Virus record (IMG/VR): IMGVR_UViG_3300042111_000204
Coordinates: 1 to 29,957 of that record
Source: a virus
DNA: 29,957 nt
Direction: 5' to 3' (one strand)
The notes beneath the pieces were generated by a model. The model saw only the letters and a list, made by a program, of their open reading frames with translations. It was not told the origin of the DNA and made no database searches. The position numbers were made by a program, and so were the translations under genes. Shown piece by piece: positions 1 through 7,496 of this stretch (within the stretch, counting starts at the first letter, position 1; each line of letters opens with the position of its first letter).

Positions 1-2410
1 GCTTCCGCGAGTCGCCGCTCTCGTACTGGACCCAAGTCTCCTTGAAAGTTCCGAGGTTGAACACGGCGAGTTGCCCGGCCTTGCGTCCGGCTTCGAGGGC
101 GTCCTCGGCCCTGTCTGGCGCAAACCTCGTAGATATGTCGATGTAGAAGTCGTCTCCGGCTCTCCAGCCGCCAACGTACCGATCGGGGTTGTCGAGCACG
201 TCTTCGTTCTCTTCGAGCCACGACGCGAATGCGTCGCGTCCTTCTCTCGTTCTGATCTCGCTGGCCCTGATCTGTAGCGACCGGCGGCTGTCGTTTTGAA
301 ACTCGCTGACCATGATTCCGTCCGACGGCGACTCGGCAGAACTCGGGTCGAGCGTGAAGCCATCTGGGTTCTGCGAAATCTTGTCGAGCAGTTTCTCGAC
401 GTCGTCGTCGCTGACGCGTCGCGATGGTGTCTTCGTCGCAGAGGGTGGCCTATCGGAGGCGACAGCACCGCCGCCGCCGCCTGTGCCATCAGCCTGACAC
501 TGATTCTTCGGACCGAATCGGCCGCCGTCGTCTCGCCCGCAGTTGTCTCCGAAGACACGCTGCTCTGCCTCTTCCGGAGACCTCGCCTCGATGAGTTTCT
601 CCGAGGGAATCACCCACAGTTTGCAGATGCCGTCCGGATTGATCCCGCCCTTGACGATCTCGCACGCGCCGCCTTCTTCGTAGTACACGCAATTGCGGCA
701 TACCATTCCGCGATTCGCGAACGGCGAACGAGGCGAGTAGTGAGCGTCGACCTGCGTCCACCGGCCCTGCTTCCTCGCGATCTCCTCCTGAGCCTTGTAG
801 AGCGCCTCGCTCTGCGGCGTGAGCCCTCGGCTCTCCTCGACCGCTGGCTTCTCCTCCGCCGGCTTGAGTGTCGACGCCTCGACGCCAACCTCGTCGCCCG
901 TCTCCTCGTCGACGACGAGAGCGAGCGGTTTGCCGGGCTCGACCTCGATCTTCTCGCCCGACTTGAGATCGAGCGTGCCTTTCTCCATCACATGCTTGAC
1001 GCGACCGAACTTGCCCTTCGCGTACTCGACGAGTGGCTCGGCCTTCTTCTCGGACGGCTTGCCCTGCTCGGCCTCCATCGGAGTCTTGCCAGTCTTGACC
1101 TCCGGAAGACTCGGGACACCTCCGGCGGCCTCGGGCGGAGGTCCGGGCATGCCGGGCATGCCGCCGGGTTGCTCCTTGGGCTTGAGTGCCTCCTCGATCG
1201 GCTGAAGGTTCATCGCGACCAGATGGTGATCGCCGATCTCGCCCATGGGAGGCAGATTCTCGGCCCTGCGGCACTCGTTGTGCGTCATCAGGCCGAGGTT
1301 GAGCATCGTGGAATAAAACGCGGCGCGAGCGTTTGAGTTGCCTCGCATCAGGCCGCGTGTGTCGAACTCAGCGAAGAACACGTCGTCGTTGTAGATCAGG
1401 CTGCGGGAGATCGCGCTCTCGATTCGACGCAGCCACGGCACGAGCGTGTACGTCACGAACTCTTGTCCGTTCTCCTCGATGCTGCCGGACGACTGGCCCT
1501 GAATCAGCGAAAGAGGCAACCTATAGACCCTCGCGATCTCCTCGGACTGGAAGCGTCGCGTGGATTCGTACTGGCTCTGCTCTGCATTGAAGCCGACCTG
1601 CTCGACACGGAGCCCGTTGGTGAGGATCGCTGTTCGGCTCGCTCGATCGACGCCCCTGTGAATCCTCTCCCAGTTGTCGCGAAGACGCTCGGCCGCTTCG
1701 GGAGAAAGCGAACTGTCCGTCTGGAGCACGATCCCCGGGCGAGCGGAGTTCGCCCAGAACCTGCCGGCGTGAATCTCGCAGGCCCTCGCAAGCGCGATCG
1801 CCTCGCGAGCGATCTCCACCGGGACCATGCCCTTGATGCCGTCCGGCTCCGGAGTCCACCGGACGTGCATGATGTCGTCCTGAGTGTATTTCTCGGCGTG
1901 GCCGTTCTCGGGATTCATATACGAGTACCGCAGCCGGCCGTTCTCAAGACGCTCCACGTCCATGTTCGACGGGTGAAGGTTGTCTAGCGCCGACACGGCC
2001 CCATACCTTCCCGACCGAATGCGGCTATAAGAATTACCCCAGAGGGTAAGGTTCATAACCATCTGCTCGAAGAACTCGAACTTGGTCTGCCATTCGTTCG
2101 GCGCGAACGACAAGACCTTGTAGAGAGGAATGTCCGAGGCGAGTTCCTTGTACCCGTCCTTGGTGCGGCGATAGACGTGCAAAGGCATGGCCGCGATGGT
2201 CTCGGCCAGAATGCGACACGCGGCGAGCACGACAGTGCTCTGGAGGGCCGTGTCCGGCGTGATCCGGATGTCGGCGGACGTCTGCGTCTTGCCAGTGAAG
2301 CCGTCTTCTCCGAAGAGAAGATTGTTCCAGTACATGGAGCGAATCTCGGGCTCCGCGTGCCCGCGTTCCGGTGTCCAGACAATGTCGGACAAGACCCGCT
2401 CTTCGCTCAT
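1..2410 (-). CDS. HK97-type portal protein with long C-terminal extension (3' end beyond window)
   Basis: The frame is open for 803 codons from the ATG at 2410 to the window edge; I checked every codon for stops. Residues 1 to about 400 read as an HK97-family portal, the dodecameric ring at the capsid vertex through which DNA passes. Visible features include the N-terminal 'PDTALQSTVVLAACRILAET', 'MPLHVYRR' and 'RVYRLPLSLIQG'. Portals of this family usually stop near 400-450 residues. Here a Gly/Pro-rich linker (about 405-425) leads into a charged segment, then a four-cysteine cluster (Cys571, 574, 583, 596) ending CKLWVI. A second Cys/Gly segment (FGPKNQCQADG) and a poly-Gly stretch follow, then an alpha/beta-looking domain (about 705-803, 'YVGGWRAGDDFYIDIS'). 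The start overlaps the terminase stop as ATGA. The portal call is firm; the extension's function is unknown. It could be a fused maturation or ejected module. Confidence 0.88.
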   Translation of the reverse strand, partial: MSEERVLSDIVWTPERGHAEPEIRSMYWNNLLFGEDGFTGKTQTSADIRITPDTALQSTVVLAACRILAETIAAMPLHVYRRTKDGYKELASDIPLYKVLSFAPNEWQTKFEFFEQMVMNLTLWGNSYSRIRSGRYGAVSALDNLHPSNMDVERLENGRLRYSYMNPENGHAEKYTQDDIMHVRWTPEPDGIKGMVPVEIAREAIALARACEIHAGRFWANSARPGIVLQTDSSLSPEAAERLRDNWERIHRGVDRASRTAILTNGLRVEQVGFNAEQSQYESTRRFQSEEIARVYRLPLSLIQGQSSGSIEENGQEFVTYTLVPWLRRIESAISRSLIYNDDVFFAEFDTRGLMRGNSNARAAFYSTMLNLGLMTHNECRRAENLPPMGEIGDHHLVAMNLQPIEEALKPKEQPGGMPGMPGPPPEAAGGVPSLPEVKTGKTPMEAEQGKPSEKKAEPLVEYAKGKFGRVKHVMEKGTLDLKSGEKIEVEPGKPLALVVDEETGDEVGVEASTLKPAEEKPAVEESRGLTPQSEALYKAQEEIARKQGRWTQVDAHYSPRSPFANRGMVCRNCVYYEEGGACEIVKGGINPDGICKLWVIPSEKLIEARSPEEAEQRVFGDNCGRDDGGRFGPKNQCQADGTGGGGGAVASDRPPSATKTPSRRVSDDDVEKLLDKISQNPDGFTLDPSSAESPSDGIMVSEFQNDSRRSLQIRASEIRTREGRDAFASWLEENEDVLDNPDRYVGGWRAGDDFYIDISTRFAPDRAEDALEAGRKAGQLAVFNLGTFKETWVQYESGDSRK

Positions 2411-4026
2411 AGCACGAGAATCTCCGGCTCGGGAGTCTTAGCGGCGGCCTCGGCGTCGCTGGCCCCGGCAAGTGCCATGACGAGCGCGACGATGCCGTCA
2501 ACTCGGGCAGGGCTTGTGCTGGATGGCTTCACGACCTTGATGTACCCCTCGGCCGACGTCTTCGTCACCGCGTTGCCGGCCATCCAGTTGATGATCGGGT
2601 TGTCTTGCGTTCTCAGCCGGCCCTGACTGATCAATGTTTCGAGCAGACGCGTCGATGAGTTCATCGAGGCGAACGACTGTGAAAAGCCTAGCACGGTCAG
2701 GCCTTCCGCCTGAAGTTGCTGCGTCAGGTAATGGGCGTTGTGTGGGTCGCAGAGAATCTTCGCGACCTGACGCTCCTTCGCGAACGCGAGGATGTCTCGC
2801 TTGATGAACTCGTAGTCGCACGTATCTCCCGGTGTCATCACCAAGCCTGTCGACGCGTCTTTCGCCCAGATCGTGTACGGCACCTCTTCTTTTCGCTGGT
2901 GTGCGTTGTCAGCGGGTATCCAGAACCTGAACAGGCAGTCGTAGACGTCGTCGTGGGCCTTCGAGACCGCCACCAACGCGTTGACGTCCCATGTCTGGGC
3001 GAGGTCGAGCCCGCAGTACCAGACGCGAGACTTGTCGAGGTGCCCAGACTTGCCCTTGCACTTCTCCCACTGGGTCAAGTTCACGAACTTGTTCTCGCCG
3101 TGCACCCAGACGTTGAGTCGGTACCGCAAGAAGCCGGCGAGTTTCGAGCCGCCCGACCGCTCAGCCTCAAGCACGTCGGCCTTGAACGTCTCCTCGTCCA
3201 TCGTGACGCCGAACGACGGATTCGCGGCACGCCAGACGCTCGGGCTCCTGTAGTCGTCGTCCGTGGAGGCCGCGCGGACGTATGCGAAAAACTGCGAGTC
3301 GTACGACGGGTCTTCCATGACCTTGATCGCCTGATCATGCAGTTCGTAGCCGATCGAGTCTCGGTCGACTCCGGCTGTTGTAATGGCGAGCACGAGGCCT
3401 TGACTTCGAGAAATCGAACCGTAACGGACGGCGTCCCATAGCGCCCTGTCGCGGCTCTGATGTATCTCGTCATAACAGAGCGAGTGGATGTTCAGGCCTT
3501 CCTGCCGGCCGGCGTCCGACGAGATCACCCGCCAGAAAGAGTTCGTCGGGACGCACGCGATCGTCTTGCGAGAGTCGACGATCTCCAGCATCGACGACAG
3601 GTATGGACTCGCCTGTACCAACTCCTTCATCTGCTTGTAGACGATGCTCGCCTGATCTCGCGAATTGGCGGCGCCGAAGCATTCAGCCGATGGCTCGCCG
3701 TCTGCGACGAGCATGTAGAGGCCGATACCGGAGAGGAGGGTCGACTTGCCGTTTTTCTTCGGCACCTCGATGTACCCGACACGATACTTTCGCGTGTCTG
3801 AGTCAGTTCGCATCCACCCGAAGAGTTCCTCGATGACGTCATGCTTCTGCCACGGCAGCAGCGTGAACGGCTTGCCGGCGAAGCGACCCTTCGAGTGGAT
3901 CAGAAACTTCTCGAAGAACCCGACCGCGTGCGCGGCTTTGGTCTCGTCGAAGTAGTACGGCTCGCCTTGTTCAACCGCCTCGTCGCGAGATATACGCGGC
4001 AAGAGGATTTTCGGGGGCAGAGGCAC
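2407..4026 (-). CDS. terL: Terminase large subunit (packaging ATPase/nuclease)
   Basis: 539 residues. This is the motor that cuts concatemeric DNA and pumps it through the portal. The Walker A-like motif is KNGKST (91-96), Walker B is LCYDE (183-187) and the coupling motif is AITTAG (about 215-220). The RuvC-like nuclease domain starts at about 335 with YCGLDLAQ (Asp341). The C-terminal 'VDGIVALVMALAGA' is typical of the Terminase_1/HK97-like family. The GTG at 4026 has AAGG about 7 nt upstream and overlaps the small subunit gene by 56 nt. The stop overlaps the portal start. Length and motif order are normal. Confidence 0.95.
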   Translation of the reverse strand: MPLPPKILLPRISRDEAVEQGEPYYFDETKAAHAVGFFEKFLIHSKGRFAGKPFTLLPWQKHDVIEELFGWMRTDSDTRKYRVGYIEVPKKNGKSTLLSGIGLYMLVADGEPSAECFGAANSRDQASIVYKQMKELVQASPYLSSMLEIVDSRKTIACVPTNSFWRVISSDAGRQEGLNIHSLCYDEIHQSRDRALWDAVRYGSISRSQGLVLAITTAGVDRDSIGYELHDQAIKVMEDPSYDSQFFAYVRAASTDDDYRSPSVWRAANPSFGVTMDEETFKADVLEAERSGGSKLAGFLRYRLNVWVHGENKFVNLTQWEKCKGKSGHLDKSRVWYCGLDLAQTWDVNALVAVSKAHDDVYDCLFRFWIPADNAHQRKEEVPYTIWAKDASTGLVMTPGDTCDYEFIKRDILAFAKERQVAKILCDPHNAHYLTQQLQAEGLTVLGFSQSFASMNSSTRLLETLISQGRLRTQDNPIINWMAGNAVTKTSAEGYIKVVKPSSTSPARVDGIVALVMALAGASDAEAAAKTPEPEILVL

Positions 4027-4435
4027 CGGGAGCCTTGATCGAGGAGCGTGCGGCGGGGGTCATGCCGAACTGTCGCTCGATCGCGAGCATGTCGGCCCGA
4101 AGAGACTTGATCAGCGTGGCCTCCGCGGTGATCTGGCTGTAGCCAGTCTGCGTCACCTGCGTCCAACCATGTTCCTTGCAGTGCGCTTCGAGCGAGAGCC
4201 ACTGTTCGTACATCAGGCAGTAGCGCTGAAGCGGCTGCCGATCAGCCTGAGTGAACACGCCCATCTTCGAGAGCAGGTCGACCATCTCGTCCCACTTGTC
4301 GAGCGCGATTCCGGCAAGGCCAGCCGGCGGGTTGGGGTCAGCGGGCGGCGGCTGAGGCTCGTCGGCGTTCAGCGGGCGCTGGCCCGGGTTGCCGCGAAGA
4401 ACCTTGAGCGACGTCGGAGTCGGGTGCCGTCCCAT
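3971..4435 (-). CDS. terS: Terminase small subunit, P27 family
   Basis: 154 residues. The small subunit recognises the packaging site and recruits the large subunit. The N-terminus GRHPTPTSLKVLRGNPGQRP is the P27-family signature, followed by a Pro-rich linker, 'KWDEMVDLLSKMGVFTQADR' and 'QRYCLMYEQW'. I chose the ATG at 4435 because the family consensus begins there. The frame stays open upstream to 4912, but that part is low-complexity sequence from the repeat-rich non-coding region. It is followed directly by the large subunit with an overlap. Confidence 0.9.
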   Translation of the reverse strand: MGRHPTPTSLKVLRGNPGQRPLNADEPQPPPADPNPPAGLAGIALDKWDEMVDLLSKMGVFTQADRQPLQRYCLMYEQWLSLEAHCKEHGWTQVTQTGYSQITAEATLIKSLRADMLAIERQFGMTPAARSSIKAPGASAPENPLAAYISRRGG

Positions 4436-5126
4436 TTTGCCTGTTTTTGGCCTCGAAACCCCTACCCCAAAATTCTGCGGGCGTTCACGCTGTCGCGCAG
4501 CGTGGGGCTTGCGTTTGAAACCCCCGAAAAAACCGACACTCCCCGGGGGTGGGTCGCCATATGCATTCTCAGGCGTCGAAGTGGCGACGTAAAGTTCCCA
4601 ACGCACATCGAGAAGTCGACGTTTTGCGATTTGTTTTCGATATGACTGGGGCTTCGAGGTTCTGCGCTCGCGACCTTGCAGGAAACATCGCGCGTTTTTC
4701 TTACGCGCGTTGCCCTCTGGTGTCGCGTCTCTCGCTGGCCCTCTCGGCCCTTGCCCTCTACACGCGCAGGCGCGAGTGCATGCCTGCCCGCGCGCGTGCG
4801 TTGCTTCGGAAGTTTGTGTTTCCCGGGAAAGCGATGGTGCGTGACAGATTTCTGTCAGAGCGATGACAGGGACCAGCGGGACCAAATTTGGATTTCGATT
4901 TTGGTCCCCCATAAGTCCTTGTCAGATAACGACTTACGTCACGAAAATGCCTCTGGGACCGGGGACCACTCGTGCGCACGCCTACGCGTGTGCGTGCGCA
5001 TGCGTGGTTTTTTGGTCCCACAGCACTTAAACCCAATGCTGACAACGACTTAGGAGATACCAGATCGCTCAAAATACTTTGTCCCTTTGGTCCCTTCATT
5101 ATTTGAGTTCTAACACCCCGATTTTT
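4436..5126. repeat. Non-coding repeat-rich region, candidate packaging (cos/pac) or regulatory site
   Basis: No convincing gene lies in these 690 bp. The box GGGACC occurs at 4869, 4878, 4955 and 4962, and its complement GGTCCC at 4903, 5014 and 5089. TGACAG/CTGTCA boxes at 4842, 4852 and 4864 form two nested inverted repeats. AACGACTTA is directly repeated at 4928 and 5044, each just after a GTCA or GACA. Two alternating purine-pyrimidine tracts (about 4755-4800 and 4971-5006) could adopt Z-DNA. A CCCCGGGG palindrome near 4541-4549 sits beside an A/T run. The position directly ahead of the small terminase gene is where packaging sites commonly lie. The function is inferred, not shown. Confidence 0.55.
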
Positions 5127-5471
5127 TCAGGCTACCTCGACACTCCCATCGACCTGATCAGGCCTCTCAGGGCACGCTGGAGCCCTCAGATCGCGTTTTG
5201 TCTTCTTCCCATGGCACCTCCTACAGAGGGTCTGTAGGTTGTCCAGCGAGTCTGCCCCACCTGCCCGTTTTGCCAAGACGTGGTCAACTTGCGCATCTCC
5301 ACTATCTTCGCAAATCTTCCCACAGTGCCTACATTGCCAAGCGTCCCTGACGAGCACCTGACGTCGGAGCGACGACCATTCGGGGCCGCCATACCCTCGG
5401 ACGTACGACGAGGGCCTCGCCTCGCGATACCGGGGCTTCTTCGCGCGATGGAACTCCAGTCGCTTGGGCAT
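5127..5471 (-). CDS. HNH endonuclease
   Basis: 114 residues. This is a beta-beta-alpha metal HNH nuclease with Zn-ribbon cysteines Cys47-x2-Cys50 and Cys83-x2-Cys86, catalytic Asp63-His64 and the final His87. The intervening 'DSLDNLQTLC' holds the conserved Asn78. Free-standing HNH proteins beside terminase genes are often needed for specific cleavage at cos sites in HK97-like phages. The ATG at 5471 overlaps the previous stop as TGATG. Its place beside the non-coding repeat region supports a packaging role over a homing role. Confidence 0.9.
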   Translation of the reverse strand: MPKRLEFHRAKKPRYREARPSSYVRGYGGPEWSSLRRQVLVRDAWQCRHCGKICEDSGDAQVDHVLAKRAGGADSLDNLQTLCRRCHGKKTKRDLRAPACPERPDQVDGSVEVA

Positions 5472-5824
5472 CAGACAATCCAGACGAGGAGTTCGCCTGC
5501 TCCGAACTCGCCGTACGACTCAATTCGGATCGAGTCGCCGTAACCGACCGAGATGGCTGTTTCTAGGCGTTCATCCAGTGTGGTGTACACCATGATGCCG
5601 TTGCGCTTCACGCTAGAAGAGAACACCCCTTCGAGTTGCCCGTACACATTGAAAGTTCCGGACTCCATAGCCGTGAATGTAATGTCGGACGTCGCCGAGC
5701 CAGTCATCTCGTCGCCGACCACGCCGCTCCCGGACCACCCGGAGGCAGTTGTTGTCACTCTGTTCTGTGGCGTGCCGGCTGGAGACTCTTCCCTCGAACC
5801 TCTCAGGAGAAGCATGTGGATCAT
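5471..5824 (-). CDS. Small protein of unknown function, beta-rich
   Basis: 117 residues, family not recognised. The middle is rich in Ser/Thr/Gly and alternating hydrophobics ('SATSDITFTAMESGTFNVYG'), which suggests beta-structure and possibly a small virion or head-fibre protein. There is no signal peptide or membrane segment. The ATG at 5824 is preceded by GAGG at good spacing, 5 nt after the methyltransferase stop. It shares a transcript with the HNH gene. Confidence 0.7.
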   Translation of the reverse strand: MIHMLLLRGSREESPAGTPQNRVTTTASGWSGSGVVGDEMTGSATSDITFTAMESGTFNVYGQLEGVFSSSVKRNGIMVYTTLDERLETAISVGYGDSIRIESYGEFGAGELLVWIV

Positions 5825-5829
5825 TGGCT

Positions 5830-6375
5830 CTACCTCGTCTTGAGCACGGCGACTTGCGCCGTGCGGTGAAGAACCTGCATTCTCAGGCAGTAGCAGGACA
5901 GAAACGCGTCGATGCCAAAATGCGTGTCGATCGCGCCGATCGAGTACTCGACTGGGATTTTGTATCGGTAATCGTCAAACACCAAGACTCCACCGACCGA
6001 CAACACCATCCACGCGAGCACTGCGTTTTCGAGCACGACACGACCGTCGTGATTTCCGTCGATGTAGACGCAGTCGAACTTCTCTCGCTGCGACACGAGC
6101 CCGAGCAACGCCTCGGTGATATCGCCCTTGACCGCGCGAGCACGCCCATTGACGTTGCCGGCGAAACGCCTTTCAACGGGCTCGCTCTTCCAGATATCGA
6201 CGCACGTCAGTTCGTCGCCGGGCCGCATGGCATGTTCGAGGAACCATACGGCAGACCGCCCCTCGTGAGAGCCCAGTTCGAGGAACTTGCGAGTGCCCGA
6301 CGGCAGCCGCGGCAGGACGACCTTCTCCCAGACGGGGATTGAGTAGGAGAACCAGTCGGCTGTGTACTCTGGCAT
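5830..6375 (-). CDS. Class I SAM-dependent methyltransferase
   Basis: 181 residues. The fold is visible as FLELGSHEGRS (motif I, 31-41), an acidic residue after the second strand (TCVDIW, Asp60), 'GDITEALLG', then 'KFDCVYIDGNHDG' and 'VGGVLVFDDY'. This matches the Methyltransf_24-type enzymes that often act on sugars or small molecules. The ATG at 6375 overlaps the glycosyltransferase stop as TAATG, so the two are translationally coupled. The enzyme probably methylates a sugar added by its neighbour. The substrate is not deducible. Confidence 0.85.
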   Translation of the reverse strand: MPEYTADWFSYSIPVWEKVVLPRLPSGTRKFLELGSHEGRSAVWFLEHAMRPGDELTCVDIWKSEPVERRFAGNVNGRARAVKGDITEALLGLVSQREKFDCVYIDGNHDGRVVLENAVLAWMVLSVGGVLVFDDYRYKIPVEYSIGAIDTHFGIDAFLSCYCLRMQVLHRTAQVAVLKTR

Positions 6376-7496
6376 TAGCCGTCCTCGTTCCTTGCGAGAA
6401 AGTACTTCATAGCGAGATCGCTGCTCTCTCGCGTGCTCCACACGAGAAGTCCGTCTTCTCTATGCATCAACGGGTACTCGCCGCCTTGCATTGGCGGCAT
6501 GAACTTGTATCGCTCCTCGTATTTTCTATTTTCTCTTGTCCCGTGCCACCTGTGATACACAGTTCCTGACACATGACCGACTCTTGCTTTGAGTGACAGC
6601 ATGTGTGTTCTGTAAGACTTGTACGAATCAGTCTCGGCAAACGCGTGGCTATCGCTCTTGGGAAGTCTCGGCACGCACGGCGTCATGGCGAAGACAAACG
6701 CCGCATCGCCGCCGCCAAGCGGATGCCGCTCGTAAAAGCCACCGCAGCGATTGAAAAAGTCGCGAGTCATGCCCCACGCGAAGCCCGGGTGATATCTGCC
6801 GAGAAGCGGCTGCTCGCCTTTCTCGATGGCGAACACAGAAGGCTCCCTCGCGAGTTCGATTCTTCCGTCTTGTGAGAGCCACGCGGCGTTCGTGAATGGC
6901 TGGATGACGTCGTGAGATTCGAGCGATTCGCTGACTGCATCGAAGATGTCGCGGCGAGTGAAGAAGATGTCAGCGTCGAGGAACAGGATTTTGCTGCGAG
7001 AGCCCATTCTCGCGGCCATGTTCCAGATATTTTCTTTCAGAAAGAGCACAGAGTCGCTCTCGAACAAGACACACTCGGCGCCGGGCGGAAGTTCGGCCGG
7101 CTTTTGCCCGGGGAGCGTCACCTGCACGACGACTGGCCGCAGGCCCGCCTCGATCACGGACTTGCATGTCTCGTACAGGAGCACCGGCGTCGTCTTCCAT
7201 CCGGCCGGGTTGTAGTGGCACATAACAACGTCGAGGTCTCCTCGCGTTGCCTGCCAATAGCCGCCACCTCGCCTGCGGCTCGCGACTGAGATGAGGCGTT
7301 CTGCCGTATCGTTGCCGATCGAGAAGCCTCGCTTGGAAGCCTCTTCGACAACCCACGACGAGAGCCTCTCGTCCGAGTTTCCAGAGTCAGCGACGCGGAT
7401 TCGCGCTTCGAGCGTCTTGCCAGTCAGGCGAGACTTCGTGAGTCGCTCGCATATCCTGCGAAGCCTGCTGCCAATCAACTGCTGACGCCGCAGCAT
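6375..7496 (-). CDS. Glycosyltransferase, GT-A type
   Basis: 373 residues from the ATG at 7496. The DxD metal/nucleotide-sugar motif lies in ILFLDADIFF (DAD at about 174-176). It is followed by 'HPGFAWGMTRDFFNRCGGFY', 'GGGDAAF' and 'VYHRWHG', the acceptor-side elements typical of inverting GT2/galactosyltransferase-like enzymes. The N-terminal ~80 residues are basic and of unclear role. I chose 7496 for its GGAG at 9-nt spacing; an in-frame ATG at 7511 is possible. The gene overlaps the end of the tail-fibre gene. It likely decorates a virion or host surface glycan. Confidence 0.85.
   Translation of the reverse strand: MLRRQQLIGSRLRRICERLTKSRLTGKTLEARIRVADSGNSDERLSSWVVEEASKRGFSIGNDTAERLISVASRRRGGGYWQATRGDLDVVMCHYNPAGWKTTPVLLYETCKSVIEAGLRPVVVQVTLPGQKPAELPPGAECVLFESDSVLFLKENIWNMAARMGSRSKILFLDADIFFTRRDIFDAVSESLESHDVIQPFTNAAWLSQDGRIELAREPSVFAIEKGEQPLLGRYHPGFAWGMTRDFFNRCGGFYERHPLGGGDAAFVFAMTPCVPRLPKSDSHAFAETDSYKSYRTHMLSLKARVGHVSGTVYHRWHGTRENRKYEERYKFMPPMQGGEYPLMHREDGLLVWSTRESSDLAMKYFLARNEDG

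Noticed and set aside
296-1336. Long plus-strand open frame (346 codons) opposite the portal gene
   Set aside because: It uses the same codon register antisense to the portal; the product is Arg/Leu-rich and low complexity. This is expected from GC-rich antisense codon bias.
4758-5099. 113-codon minus-strand frame in the non-coding region
   Set aside because: Its composition follows the GGGACC repeats and purine-pyrimidine tracts; there is no Shine-Dalgarno and no protein-like pattern.
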